A DNA stretch of 64,000 nt from Duganella sp. OV510. GTDB lineage: Bacteria; Pseudomonadota; Gammaproteobacteria; Burkholderiales; Burkholderiaceae_D. The notes under the pieces were generated by a model. It saw only the letters and a list, made by a program, of their open reading frames with translations. It did not search any database and was not told the origin of the DNA. Both the position numbers and the translations under genes were made by a program. Below are positions 19,022-27,963 of this stretch, one piece after another. Where the stretch lies: positions 248,001 to 312,000 of the forward strand of contig NZ_FNEQ01000002.1 in assembly GCF_900100205.1 (NCBI RefSeq). The letters are read 5' to 3'. Within the stretch, counting starts at the first letter, position 1. Each line of letters begins with the position of its first letter.

Positions 19022-20026
19022 TTACTTGCTAGGCTGGTAGATCTGGTCGAACAGGCCGCCGTCGGCAAAGTGGGCCTTCTGTGCCTTGGTCCAGCCGCCG
19101 GCCACTTCCGCGATGGTGAACAGCTTCACGTTCGGGAATTGCGACGCGTATTTCTTGGCTGCTTTCTCGGTGGCTGGACGGTAGTAGTTCTTGGCGATGA
19201 TGTCCTGCGCTTCATCGGTGTACAGGAAGTTCAGGTAAGCCTCGGCCACCTTGCGGGTGCCGCGCTTGTCGACCACTTTGTCGACCACAGCCACTGGCGG
19301 TTCGGCCAGGATCGATACCGACGGCGCGACGATGTCGAACTTGGTCGGGCCCAGTTCCTTGATCGCCAGCAGCGCTTCGTTTTCCCAGGCGATCAGCACG
19401 TCACCAATGCCGCGTTCGACGAAGGTGGTGGTGGCGCCGCGCGCGCCGGAATCCAGCACCGGCACGTTCTTGTACAGCTTGGTCAGGTATTCCTTGGCGG
19501 TGGCTTCGCTGCCGCCGGGCTGGCGCAGCGCGTAGCCATAGGCGGCCAGGTGGTTCCAGCGCGCACCGCCTGAGGTTTTTGGATTCGGGGTGATCACCGA
19601 CACGCCTGGCTTGACCAGGTCAGCCCAGTCCTTGATGCCCTTGGGATTGCCCTTGCGGACCAGGAACACGATGGTTGAAGTGTATGGGGTGCTGTTGTGC
19701 GGCAGCTTCTTCTGCCATTCAGGCGTCAGCAGCTTGTGTTCGGCGATGGCGTCGATGTCGTAGGCCAGCGCCAGCGAAACGACGTCGGCTTCCAGGCCGT
19801 CGATCACAGCGCGGCCTTGTTTGCCCGAACCGCCGTGCGACTGCTTGATCTTGACGTTGTCGCCGGTTTTGGCTTTCCACTCTTTGGCGAATGCGGTGTT
19901 GACGTCCTGGTACAGCTCGCGGGTCGGGTCGTACGACACGTTCAGCAGCGAAATGTCCGCAGCCAGGGCTGGGGCGATGGCGGTAACAGCGAGAACGGCA
20001 GCAGCAATAATTTTTTTGGACAGCAT
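19022..20026 (-). CDS. sbp: periplasmic sulfate-binding protein
   Basis: A 334-residue binding protein with a cleaved signal peptide (residues 1-22, ending ALAA). Ligand-binding signatures include [32 protein letters not shown] and [14 protein letters not shown], typical of Sbp/CysP. It delivers sulfate to CysTWA. It is separated from cysT by three genes (hydrolase, peroxiredoxin, TauE-like), unlike the usual direct sbp-cysTWA order. The ATG at 20026 follows a purine-rich stretch. Upstream lie 88 bases of AT-rich DNA that should hold the sulfur-responsive promoter. Confidence 0.95.
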   Translation of the reverse strand: MLSKKIIAAAVLAVTAIAPALAADISLLNVSYDPTRELYQDVNTAFAKEWKAKTGDNVKIKQSHGGSGKQGRAVIDGLEADVVSLALAYDIDAIAEHKLLTPEWQKKLPHNSTPYTSTIVFLVRKGNPKGIKDWADLVKPGVSVITPNPKTSGGARWNHLAAYGYALRQPGGSEATAKEYLTKLYKNVPVLDSGARGATTTFVERGIGDVLIAWENEALLAIKELGPTKFDIVAPSVSILAEPPVAVVDKVVDKRGTRKVAEAYLNFLYTDEAQDIIAKNYYRPATEKAAKKYASQFPNVKLFTIAEVAGGWTKAQKAHFADGGLFDQIYQPSK

Positions 20027-20114
20027 TTGATTCCCCTAGTAGTGAAGGTCTCCAGATTAATGCTGTCCTTTATAAATGAGAACTAAGCTTTTATCAGTTC
20101 TATATACCGGAAAA

Positions 20115-20501
20115 TCATATGAACCTGTTATACAGGACCACCGCCCAGGTGGCGATCGCCAGCAAACAGGTCAGCAACACCGCCGCGCTGCCGAAATCCT
20201 TGGCGTTCTTCGATAAAGGATGGCGTTCCAGCGACACCCGGTCCACCACCGCCTCGATCGAGGAGTTAATCAGTTCGACGATCAGTATCAGCAGCAACAC
20301 GCCGATCAGCACCAGCTTTTCAAACGCCGACACCTTCAGCAGCAGCGCGATGACCACGCCCACCGCGAACACGCTGACCTCCTGGCGGAAGGCGTGTTCA
20401 TTCTGCCACGCCGCGCGGAAACCATCTAATGAGTAGCGAAACGCCGTGTAAATCCGCTTGAGGCCGCTCTTGCTCTTGAATTCGCTGACAGGTTGTTCCA
20501 T
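20115..20501 (-). CDS. dgkA: diacylglycerol kinase
   Basis: A 128-residue small integral-membrane kinase that phosphorylates diacylglycerol to phosphatidate, recycling lipid by-products. Family motifs are NEHAFRQE and ELINSSIEAVVDR followed by KNAKDFGSAAVLL, which hold the active-site Glu, Asn and Lys residues; three helices are evident. The chosen start is ATG 20501. A longer reading begins at an in-frame ATG 36 bases upstream (20537) but adds a non-family leader. It lies upstream of sbp on the same strand with an 88-base gap. Functionally it is unrelated to sulfur metabolism. Confidence 0.93.
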   Translation of the reverse strand: MEQPVSEFKSKSGLKRIYTAFRYSLDGFRAAWQNEHAFRQEVSVFAVGVVIALLLKVSAFEKLVLIGVLLLILIVELINSSIEAVVDRVSLERHPLSKNAKDFGSAAVLLTCLLAIATWAVVLYNRFI

Positions 20502-20605
20502 GGTAGCTGTGGTAATCGTCAATAGCATATTATGCATGGAATTCCGCTTTTTTCCACATTATGGTATAAATCAATTATCGAATTCCGCATTGCACCAACC
20601 ACATC

Positions 20606-21385
20606 ATGAAAATCGAAACCGTTCCCGAGCAAAAGACCACTATCCAGGTGATCGAGCGCATGGTGGCGCTGCTCGATGCCCTGGCCAAGTATCCCGATCC
20701 CGTCAGCCTCAAGGAATTGTCCAAGGTCTCGGGGCTACACCCTTCCACCGCCCACCGGATTCTGAACGACATGGTGGTCACCCGCTTTGTCGACCGGGTC
20801 GAGCCTGGCACCTACCGGCTCGGCATGCGGCTGCTGGAACTGGGCAATGTGGTCAAGAGCCGGCTGTCGGTGCGCGAAGCGGCGCTGGACTTTATGCGTG
20901 CACTGCACAAAAAAACCCAGCAAACCATCAACCTGTCCGTGCGCCAGGGCGACGAGATCGTCTACATCGACCGTGCCTTCTCGGAGCGCTCGGGCATGCA
21001 GGTGGTGCGCGCCATCGGCGGCCGCGGCCCGCTGCACCTGACCTCGACCGGCAAGCTGTTCCTGTCGGTGGACGAGCCGAAAGCCATCCGCGCGTATGCC
21101 ACGCGCACCGGCCTCGCCGGGCACAACAAGAACTCGATTACTGATCTGGGCAAGCTGGAACGCGAGCTGAGCCTGGTGAAGTCGCGCGGCTACTCGCGGG
21201 ATAATGAAGAGCTGGAACTAGGCGTGCGCTGCATGGCTGCCGGCATCTATGACGATGGCGGCAAGCTGATTGCCGGGCTGTCGATCTCGGCGCCGGCCGA
21301 CCGTCTGCAGGAAGACTGGCTGGAAGACCTGGTGCTGACTGCGCGCCAGATCTCCGTCACCCTCGGTTACATCCCGGTCGAATAA
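20606..21385 (+). CDS. IclR-family transcriptional regulator
   Basis: A 259-residue regulator. The N-terminal winged HTH spans residues 10-75 (VSLKELSKVSGLHPSTAHRIL), followed by an IclR effector domain (~85-255) with GRGPLHLTSTGK and ELGVRCMAAGIYDDGG. IclR proteins usually control catabolism of aromatic or small organic acids. No catabolic operon is adjacent, so the target may be distant. The gene is divergent from dgkA. Its last 19 bases overlap the end of the convergent PBP7 gene. Start ATG 20606 fits the family N-terminus. Confidence 0.92.
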   Translation: MKIETVPEQKTTIQVIERMVALLDALAKYPDPVSLKELSKVSGLHPSTAHRILNDMVVTRFVDRVEPGTYRLGMRLLELGNVVKSRLSVREAALDFMRALHKKTQQTINLSVRQGDEIVYIDRAFSERSGMQVVRAIGGRGPLHLTSTGKLFLSVDEPKAIRAYATRTGLAGHNKNSITDLGKLERELSLVKSRGYSRDNEELELGVRCMAAGIYDDGGKLIAGLSISAPADRLQEDWLEDLVLTARQISVTLGYIPVE

Positions 21386-22437
21386 GGCGCGCTGGTCACG
21401 CCGCCGCCCACCAGGCTGGCCGGGCGCAGCGCTTCCAGCCATTTGCGCATGCGGCCGGCGTCGGCCGTCCGCGATTGCTTGCCCTTGGAATCCAGGAACA
21501 CCATGATCACCGAGCGGCCTTCGATCACCGCCTGCATCAGCAGGCAGCGTCCCGCCTCATTGATAAAGCCGGTTTTCTGCAAGCCGATCGCCCAGTCCGG
21601 GCTGGCCACCAGGTGGTTGGTGGTGCCAAACTGCATCGGACGGCCATTGCTGGTTTCCACGATGGCTTTCGGATCGGTGGAGAACTGGCGCAGCATCGGC
21701 TGCTGATACGCCGCCATCGCCAGCTTGGCAAGGTCGCGCGCGCTGGCCACATTCATTTTCGACAGGCCGTTGGAATCGACGTAGTGCGTGTCGCTCATAC
21801 CCAACTCGCGCGCCTTGGCGTTCATCGCTTCCACAAAGGCTGGCCTGCCGCCTGGATAGTTGCGGCCCAGCGCCGAAGCGGCGCGGTTTTCCGAACTCAT
21901 CAGCGCGATGTGCAGCATGCTGGCGCGGCTCATCTGCGTGCCGACCTTCAGGCGCGAGCTGCTGAATTTTTCGCGGTCGACGTCCTCATCGGTGACGGTG
22001 AGGATTTCGTCCATGTCCTGCTTGGCTTCCACCACGATCAGGCCGGTCATCATCTTGGTGATGGAGGCGATCGGCAGGGCGACATTGGAATTCTTCTCGA
22101 ACAGCACTTCCGAGTTGGCCTGATCCAGCACCAGCGCCACGTTGGAGGCCAGCGACAGCGGATCATTGGTTTTGTTCAGGCCGGCGAGATCGCCCATGGT
22201 CGGCGCCGCTGGCGCGGCAGCCAGCACACGCTGGTACACCACCTTGCGCTTGCCATTGACCTTGATCACACGCTTGACCACGCGGTCGCTGGCGTCAGCG
22301 GCGGCAACGCGCACCGGTTGGCGCTTCTTCAGCACCAGTTTTTTGGGCGCGGCGCCGCTTTTGTCAGTTGCCGGTGCAGCAATCGCTGCAGAGGCAAACA
22401 TCAGCGAAATCAGCGCGCTTAATGCGATTTTAACCAT
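21367..22437 (-). CDS. pbpG: D-alanyl-D-alanine endopeptidase (PBP7/PbpG-like)
   Basis: A 356-residue exported serine peptidase that cuts peptidoglycan cross-links. The signal peptide covers residues 1-20 (AAIAAP), followed by a basic Ala-rich linker to about residue 90. The S11 catalytic domain then has SITK (Ser125, Lys128), SSENRAA and the KTG triad of LQKTGFINEAG. ATG 22437 is preferred to an in-frame TTG 12 bases earlier. The 3' end overlaps the IclR gene by 19 bp on the opposite strand. The linker is longer than in E. coli PBP7. Confidence 0.92.
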   Translation of the reverse strand: MVKIALSALISLMFASAAIAAPATDKSGAAPKKLVLKKRQPVRVAAADASDRVVKRVIKVNGKRKVVYQRVLAAAPAAPTMGDLAGLNKTNDPLSLASNVALVLDQANSEVLFEKNSNVALPIASITKMMTGLIVVEAKQDMDEILTVTDEDVDREKFSSSRLKVGTQMSRASMLHIALMSSENRAASALGRNYPGGRPAFVEAMNAKARELGMSDTHYVDSNGLSKMNVASARDLAKLAMAAYQQPMLRQFSTDPKAIVETSNGRPMQFGTTNHLVASPDWAIGLQKTGFINEAGRCLLMQAVIEGRSVIMVFLDSKGKQSRTADAGRMRKWLEALRPASLVGGGVTSAPYSTGM

Positions 22438-22563
22438 TCGTATCCCCAAAAAAGTTCACCAAACCGGTTGCAGTGTAGCAAAACGCTGAGCCAGCGCAAG
22501 CAAATTTAACACTCGCAGCATCAATGGTTGTGTCCGCGCAATATAGGAAAAAACAAGGTAGTC

Positions 22564-23259
22564 CTAATCGACAAATTTAACAAATTCTTCGAGCGCCATG
22601 CGCTCAGTGACAAGAGAGTTTTCGATCTTGCTCAAATCTGCAACACCGAGCGCCATGCCGCACACCACGGTTTCGCTGTCCGGCAGCGCCAACTGGGCGG
22701 CGATGATGCGGTGATATTGGGTAAAAGCTGCTTGTGGACAGGTATCCAGGCCGCGTCCACGCGCGGCCACCATGATGTTCTGCAGGAACATGCCGTAGTC
22801 CAGCCACGAGCCCTGCTCCATGATGCGGTCGATGGTGAAAATCAGGCCGACTGGTGCGCCGAAGAAATCGTAGTTCTTGCCGTGCTGCGCGGCCATGCCA
22901 GCCTTGTTGTCGCGCGTCAGCCCGAGCAGCGCGTATAAATCCCAGCCCACCTTGCGGCGGCGGTCGATATACGGCGACACCCATTCCTGCGGATAGTAGG
23001 CGTATTCTTCCTGATGCTGTTGCGCCTGCCCTGGATCGTTATGTGCGGCCAGAATCGCCGATGTCAACTGCTGCTTTCTTTCGCCTTGCAGCACATAGAC
23101 TTTCCACGGCTGCGTATTGGTGCCGGACGGCGCCCTGCCCGCCACCTGCAAAATCTGCTCGATGTCTTCGCGCGCCACCGGCGTCGGCAAATACGCGCGG
23201 ATCGAGCGGCGCGTCGTGATGGCGGCGTCAACAGCCTGCTGTTCGGCAGTAGAAATCAT
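22564..23259 (-). CDS. nitroreductase-family FMN oxidoreductase
   Basis: A 231-residue flavoprotein of the nitroreductase fold. The N-terminal TTRRSIRAYLPTPV and APSGTNTQPWKVYV motifs contact FMN phosphate and the isoalloxazine ring; the C-terminal VVCGMALGVAD closes the site. Such enzymes reduce nitroaromatics, quinones or enals with NAD(P)H, and the physiological substrate is unknown. It starts 10 bases after the upstream EamA-transporter gene on the same strand, so the two are probably one operon. Length is usual for the family. Confidence 0.92.
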   Translation of the reverse strand: MISTAEQQAVDAAITTRRSIRAYLPTPVAREDIEQILQVAGRAPSGTNTQPWKVYVLQGERKQQLTSAILAAHNDPGQAQQHQEEYAYYPQEWVSPYIDRRRKVGWDLYALLGLTRDNKAGMAAQHGKNYDFFGAPVGLIFTIDRIMEQGSWLDYGMFLQNIMVAARGRGLDTCPQAAFTQYHRIIAAQLALPDSETVVCGMALGVADLSKIENSLVTERMALEEFVKFVD

Positions 23260-23269
23260 GCGTTCTTGC

Positions 23270-24181
23270 TCACTTTGGTTTCCTGACCACGAATATCACA
23301 CCGGTCACCGCCAGCACCATGCCAGCCATGCCGAGGGCGTTGAAAGCTTCGCCAAACATCAACCAGGCCATGATAGCGGTAGTGGGCGGCGTCAGGTACA
23401 GCAAACTGGTGACCTGGGTGGCGTCATTTCTGCGGATCAAGGCAAACAACAGGAAAATCGCGCAGATCGACACGCCAAAAATCGACCACAGCAAGGCACC
23501 AATAAAGCGCGGCGTCCAATGCACTGCAGCAAAATCCGGGCCAAGTCCTTCGAAGATCATGGCCAGTGGCAGCACCAGCACCGCCGATGCAGCAAACTGG
23601 ATCACCGTGCCCACGCGCAGGTCGAACTGCGGACAATGGTGCTTCTGGTACAGCGTGCCGGCGGTGATGCTGACCAGCGCCATTACACACAGCAAGATAG
23701 CCGGCACCGACAGGCCGACCAGTTGAATCTTGGCCGCCACCACCAGCGCCACGCCACCGATGCCAAACAGCAAGCCCAGCCATTGGCGGGGCAGCACTTT
23801 TTCACCGATTAACGGCGCGGCAAAAGCGGTCAGAATGGGCTGCATGCCCACAATCAGTGCGGACAAGCCAGCCGGCATGCCCTGTTTAATGGCGCACCAG
23901 ACACCAATCAGATAGCCGGCCTGCACCAGCAGACCGGCCACCGCGATGTGGCGGATCTTGCCCATGTCCGGCCAAGGGGCTCTCAGGAACAGGACCGTCG
24001 GCACCAGCACCGCCAGCACACCAATAAACCGTATCAGGATAAACGTCAGCGGCGGCGCATAGGGCAGGCCGAATTTGGCCACAATGAAGCCGCTGCTCCA
24101 TAGCAGCACGAAAAACATCGGTATCGGCGACCAGAAGCTGGCGTGCCGCGCGGATGGCGCTGCTGGGGAGATGTCGGGCAT
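23270..24181 (-). CDS. DMT-superfamily (EamA) transporter
   Basis: A 303-residue inner-membrane protein with ten hydrophobic segments and two EamA repeats (about residues 15-145 and 160-295). It shows LLWSSGFIVAKFGLPYAPPLTF near the N-terminus and GEAFNALGMAGMVLAVTGV near the end, the place of the conserved glutamate-glycine turn. It likely exports a small metabolite; substrate unknown. It precedes a nitroreductase gene by 10 bases, which hints at handling of a reduced or toxic compound, but that is inference. Confidence 0.88.
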   Translation of the reverse strand: MPDISPAAPSARHASFWSPIPMFFVLLWSSGFIVAKFGLPYAPPLTFILIRFIGVLAVLVPTVLFLRAPWPDMGKIRHIAVAGLLVQAGYLIGVWCAIKQGMPAGLSALIVGMQPILTAFAAPLIGEKVLPRQWLGLLFGIGGVALVVAAKIQLVGLSVPAILLCVMALVSITAGTLYQKHHCPQFDLRVGTVIQFAASAVLVLPLAMIFEGLGPDFAAVHWTPRFIGALLWSIFGVSICAIFLLFALIRRNDATQVTSLLYLTPPTTAIMAWLMFGEAFNALGMAGMVLAVTGVIFVVRKPK

Positions 24182-24252
24182 CAGGCGAGTCTAACACGTC
24201 AGACAACTTCCCATGGAGAACTACCCCATGCACCTAAATGAGGATTCTTTGA

Positions 24253-24321
24253 TGCAACGCACAAAAAAGCGCTTGACTTAATTTTTGAAGGCCGTAAAAT
24301 TTGGTTTGTTGCGTTGCACAA
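24253..24321 (+). promoter_or_regulatory. phasin promoter with flanking candidate PhaR sites
   Basis: TTGACT (24273-24278), a 16-bp spacer and TAAAAT (24295-24300) form a sigma70-type promoter for the phasin gene. The 8-mer GCGTTGCA occurs at 24311-24318 and, inverted (TGCAACGC), at 24253-24260, so the two copies flank the promoter. PhaR-type repressors that control phasins bind TGC-rich DNA; assigning these sites to PhaR is inference. The 5' untranslated region would be about 110 bases. Confidence 0.55.
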
Positions 24322-24418
24322 TATGTTGTTCGGTCTGAAACGTAGTTTGCCTGTTTCTCACCGACGGTAGAAACACGAGCAGTAATTCAATCAACGACTA
24401 TTATTTCTGGAGATCTAC

Positions 24419-24979
24419 ATGTTTTCGATTCCTGAGCAATTTTCCAATGCGACCAAAGCTAATTTCGAAGCTCAATTCGCTATTTTCTCGGCCCTGACCA
24501 ATAAAGCGTTTGAAGGCGTTGAGAAGTTTGTCGACCTGAACCTGACCGCTGCCAAGGCATCGCTGGAAGAAACGTCGGCCACCACCAAGCAATTGCTGTC
24601 GGCTAAAGACCCGCAAGAATTCTTCTCGCTGGCAACCGCGCAAGCACAGCCAAGCGCTGAAAAAACCATCGCTTATGGCCGTCACCTGGCAACCATCGCC
24701 ACCAGCACCGGCGCGGAATTCAGCAAAGCCGCTGAAACCCAAATCGCAGAAACCAACCGCAAGGTTATTTCGCTGGTCGATGAAGTCAGCAAAAACGCAC
24801 CAGCCGGCACCGAAAATGCTGTCGCCCTGTTTAAATCGGCAATCGGCAATGCCACCGCTGGCTACGAGCAATTCACCAAGACCGCTAAACAAGCTGCTGA
24901 ATCGTTTGAAACCAACGTCAGCGCCGCAGTAAATCAATTCAACGCTGCCGCTGCAAAAGCTGCTCCAGCTAAAAAATAA
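24419..24979 (+). CDS. phasin family protein (PHA granule coat)
   Basis: A 186-residue, mostly alpha-helical, amphipathic protein. It begins [20 protein letters not shown] and ends in an Ala/Lys-rich tail ([11 protein letters not shown]), typical of beta-proteobacterial phasins that coat polyhydroxyalkanoate granules. There are no membrane segments and no cysteines. The gene uses more A/T-rich codons than its neighbours, as expected for a highly expressed gene. GGAG lies close upstream of the ATG, and a strong intrinsic terminator follows. No PHA synthase is in the window. Confidence 0.94.
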   Translation: MFSIPEQFSNATKANFEAQFAIFSALTNKAFEGVEKFVDLNLTAAKASLEETSATTKQLLSAKDPQEFFSLATAQAQPSAEKTIAYGRHLATIATSTGAEFSKAAETQIAETNRKVISLVDEVSKNAPAGTENAVALFKSAIGNATAGYEQFTKTAKQAAESFETNVSAAVNQFNAAAAKAAPAKK

Positions 24980-25020
24980 ACATGGATTATTCGGCACGGT
25001 AGGGTGCCGATTTATTCCGT

Positions 25021-25051
25021 AAAAGCCTCGGTTAATCCGAGGCTTTTTTTA
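25021..25051 (+). terminator. intrinsic terminator after the phasin gene
   Basis: The arms AAAAGCCTCGG (25021-25031) and CCGAGGCTTTT (25037-25047) pair around TTAAT and are followed by more T residues. It lies 42 bases after the phasin stop. A smaller hairpin (CGGCAC/GTGCCG) precedes it near 24992-25009. Confidence 0.9.
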
Positions 25052-25066
25052 TTCCAAAATACAAAG

Positions 25067-25126
25067 CCGGTGTCAGGTCTGACTTTGGTACATGAGTCTG
25101 TGTGCGATTGTCAGACCTGACACCGG
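25067..25126. repeat. inverted repeat of the GTGTCAGGTCTGAC type
   Basis: Arms of 17 bp (CCGGTGTCAGGTCTGAC, 25067-25083, and its exact complement at 25110-25126) enclose a 26-nt loop. A second small hairpin, GGTTTCT/AGAAACC, follows at 25126-25142. It lies between the phasin terminator and livF. The sequence family differs from the long palindromes elsewhere in the window but shares the GGTCAG/CTGACC flavour of REP-like elements. No transposase is nearby. Confidence 0.8.
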
Positions 25127-25229
25127 GTTTCTGCCAGAAACCGGCTTGAACACGCTAATTTTTAGCATGTGGGGCGCAATAAAAAAGCCGCACAGCTTGC
25201 GCTGGCGGCTCTTGCGGGCGCGCGAAGGT

Positions 25230-25952
25230 TTATTCGCCCAGGTAGGCGGCCTTGACGCGCGGGTCGTCCAGCATGTCGCTGGCAGCGCCGGTCATGGTGA
25301 TGCTGCCGGAGTCCATTACATAACCGCGATGCGCGGCTTGTAAAGCGAGTTTCGCATTCTGTTCCACCAGCAGAATGGTAATACCCTCTTTCGAAACATT
25401 CCGAATCACTTCGAAAATCTTTTCCACCATAATCGGCGATAAACCCATCGATGGTTCATCCAGCAGCAACAGTTTTGGATGCGACATTAATGCCCGCGCC
25501 ATGGCCAGCATTTGCTGTTCACCACCAGATAAAGTACCGGCCAATTGCTGCGCGCGTTCTTTTAAACGCGGGAATACATCAAACCACTTGGCAATATCCG
25601 ATTCAATACCGGCTTTATCATTGCGCGTATATGCCCCCATCATCAGATTCTCGTGAATCGACATGCGGGTAAATACGCCACGACCTTCCGGCACCATCGC
25701 CAGTTTCTTTTCAACCAGATGAAAAGATTTGGAACCTTTCAGGGATTCGCCCTGATAAGTAATCGTCCCTTCAACTTTACAGGGCGGCAAAGTGCCGGTA
25801 ATCGCTTTCAGCGTGGTGGTTTTACCGGCGCCATTTGCGCCGATCAAGGCGATTAACTCGCCCTGATTCACTTCGAGATCAATACCCTTGACGGCTTTAA
25901 TGCCGCCATACGCGACTTTCAGTCCCGATACTTTTAGAACATTGCCGCTCAT
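25230..25952 (-). CDS. livF: branched-chain amino acid ABC transporter ATPase LivF
   Basis: A 240-residue ATPase of the HAAT family. The Walker A is GANGAGKTT, the signature TLSGGEQQMLAMARALM, and the Walker B LLLLDEPSMGLSP; the C-terminal ILLVEQNAKLALQAAHRGYV is typical of LivF. It pairs with LivG to power import of Leu/Ile/Val or similar ligands. The start overlaps the livG stop by one base (TAATG). It is the last gene of livHMGF. The downstream side carries an inverted repeat rather than a clear terminator. Confidence 0.95.
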   Translation of the reverse strand: MSGNVLKVSGLKVAYGGIKAVKGIDLEVNQGELIALIGANGAGKTTTLKAITGTLPPCKVEGTITYQGESLKGSKSFHLVEKKLAMVPEGRGVFTRMSIHENLMMGAYTRNDKAGIESDIAKWFDVFPRLKERAQQLAGTLSGGEQQMLAMARALMSHPKLLLLDEPSMGLSPIMVEKIFEVIRNVSKEGITILLVEQNAKLALQAAHRGYVMDSGSITMTGAASDMLDDPRVKAAYLGE

Positions 25953-26722
25953 TAATGCGATCCTCCCAGGTAGGCGTCAATCACCGCCTGATTACTTTGT
26001 ATTTCCGCCGGCAGGCCTTCGGCGATCGGTTTGCCGTATTCCAGCACCATCATCCGGTCGCACAAGCTCATCATCATCTTGACATCGTGTTCAATTAACA
26101 ACACCGTCCTGCCCTGCTCTTTGATCTTGATCAACAGTTCGCGCAGTGCCAGTTTCTCGGTGGCGTTCATGCCGGCCGCCGGTTCGTCCAGTGCCAGCAG
26201 TTGCGGATCGGTCGCCAGCGCACGGGCGATTTCCAGCCGGCGCTGGTCGCCGTAGGACAGGAATTTGGACGTGCGGTTGGCAAACTGGCCAATCCCGACG
26301 AAATCCAGCAACTCCTGCGCGCGCTGGCGGATCGACGCCTCTTCCTCGCGTGCCGCCTTGTGACGGAAGATTGCGCCAAACACACCCTGCTTCGAGCGCA
26401 CGTGACGGCCCACCATGACATTTTCCAGCGCCGTCATCTCGCCAAACAGGCGGATGTTCTGGAACGTCCGGGCGATGCCCGCCTTGGCCACCTCATGCGG
26501 CGCCGACGGCGAATACGGCTTGCCGGCCAGTTCGAAGGTGCCGGTGTCCGGCTGGTACAAGCCGGTGATCACATTGAAGAACGTCGTCTTGCCGGCGCCA
26601 TTCGGGCCGATCAGGCCATAAATCTGGCCTTGCATGATCTTGATGCCAACATCGGTCAGCGCCTGCAAGCCACCGAAACGCTTGTTGACGCCGGCGATAT
26701 GGAGAATTACCTGTTCAGTCAT
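25952..26722 (-). CDS. livG: branched-chain amino acid ABC transporter ATPase LivG
   Basis: A 256-residue ATPase with Walker A GPNGAGKTT, signature FLSYGDQRRLEIARAL, Walker B LLALDEPAAGMN and the LivG-type ending VLEYGKPIAEG. It binds the LivH/LivM permeases with LivF. The signature motif is the SYGDQRR variant usual for LivG rather than LSGGQ. It starts 13 bases after the livM stop on the minus strand. Confidence 0.95.
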   Translation of the reverse strand: MTEQVILHIAGVNKRFGGLQALTDVGIKIMQGQIYGLIGPNGAGKTTFFNVITGLYQPDTGTFELAGKPYSPSAPHEVAKAGIARTFQNIRLFGEMTALENVMVGRHVRSKQGVFGAIFRHKAAREEEASIRQRAQELLDFVGIGQFANRTSKFLSYGDQRRLEIARALATDPQLLALDEPAAGMNATEKLALRELLIKIKEQGRTVLLIEHDVKMMMSLCDRMMVLEYGKPIAEGLPAEIQSNQAVIDAYLGGSH

Positions 26723-26735
26723 TATTGCCTCTTCG

Positions 26736-27953
26736 TCAAGCCGCCATCACGCCGGTCGATTGATTCTTGCTGTCGGAATCGCCATCCGGACGATCTTCAT
26801 GCTTGGGCGCGGGCCACAGGCCGGCCGGGCGATTCAGCATGATCAGCACCATGGCCAGGCCGTACAACAGCTGACGCAGCACTTCCGCTTCGATCAGCAC
26901 GTGGCCGAACAGTTTCTCTTGCAGCGGCTCGACCACGTGGCGCAGCACCTCCGGCAAGGCCGCCAGCAGCGCGCCGCCCATGATCACGCCAGGAATGTGG
27001 CCGATACCGCCCAGCACCACCATCGCCAGCACGGCAATCGATTCGGTCAGCGAGAACGATTCCGGCGAGACAAAGCCCTGGAACGAACCGAACATCGCGC
27101 CAGCCACGCCGCCAAACGAGGCGCCCATCGAGAACGCCAGCAGCTTGACGTTGCGGGTGTTGATGCCCATTGCCTTGGCGGCAATCTCATCCTCGCGGAT
27201 CGCCACCCAGGCACGGCCCAGGCGCGAGTGTTGCAGACGCGAGGTGATGAACACCACCGCCACGCACAGGAACAGGAACAGGAAGTAATAGGCGTTCACC
27301 GACGGCATGCCGTAATCACCGATAAACACGGTTGCGCGCGATCCCGCCTCACCTGACAGGTTGACGCCGAATACCCTGATCGGATCGATCATATTGATAC
27401 CCTGCGGACCGTTGGTGAAGTTGATCGGCTCGTTCAGGTTGTTCATGAAGATGCGGATGATCTCGCCGAAGCCCAGCGTGACGATGGCCAGATAGTCGCC
27501 GCGCAGCTTCAGCGTCGGCGCACCCAGCACCGCGCCGCACAGCGCCGCCACGGCGGCCGCCAGCGGCACAATCACCCATACCGACAGGTGGATGCCGTTT
27601 TGCTGGATTTCCGGACCGAGAATGGCGATCAGCGTCTCGCCCAGCGCCGGATACTGGTAAATCACCGATTCCAGCAAGGCTGCAAACTGCGGCGAAGCCA
27701 GCAGGCCGGCCAGGTAGGCGCCCACCGCGTAGAAGGCGATATAGCCCAGGTCCAGCAGGCCGGCAAAACCGACCACGATGTTCAGGCCCAGTGCCAGCAT
27801 GATGTACAGCAGTGCCATGTCGGCGATGCGCACCCACGAATTGCCGTAGTTCTGCGCGAAGAACGGGAACGCCAGCAGCAGCACGGTCAACAAGGCCATG
27901 CTGACATACGCCTGACGCGGATTGCGTTTGAAGTCGAAGCTCATCAAGGTCAT
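26736..27953 (-). CDS. livM: branched-chain amino acid ABC permease LivM
   Basis: A 405-residue inner-membrane permease with about ten helices. Family signatures are GLNIVVGFAGLLDLGYIAFYAVG and, in the EAA loop, GRAWVAIREDEIAAKAMGIN. The C-terminal ~25 residues are hydrophilic (PAPKHEDRPDGDSDSK). ATG 27953 is used; a second in-frame ATG nine bases on is equally possible. It lies ten bases after livH. The substrate class is from family and operon order only. Confidence 0.94.
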   Translation of the reverse strand: MTLMSFDFKRNPRQAYVSMALLTVLLLAFPFFAQNYGNSWVRIADMALLYIMLALGLNIVVGFAGLLDLGYIAFYAVGAYLAGLLASPQFAALLESVIYQYPALGETLIAILGPEIQQNGIHLSVWVIVPLAAAVAALCGAVLGAPTLKLRGDYLAIVTLGFGEIIRIFMNNLNEPINFTNGPQGINMIDPIRVFGVNLSGEAGSRATVFIGDYGMPSVNAYYFLFLFLCVAVVFITSRLQHSRLGRAWVAIREDEIAAKAMGINTRNVKLLAFSMGASFGGVAGAMFGSFQGFVSPESFSLTESIAVLAMVVLGGIGHIPGVIMGGALLAALPEVLRHVVEPLQEKLFGHVLIEAEVLRQLLYGLAMVLIMLNRPAGLWPAPKHEDRPDGDSDSKNQSTGVMAA

Positions 27954-27963
27954 GTTGTGCTCC

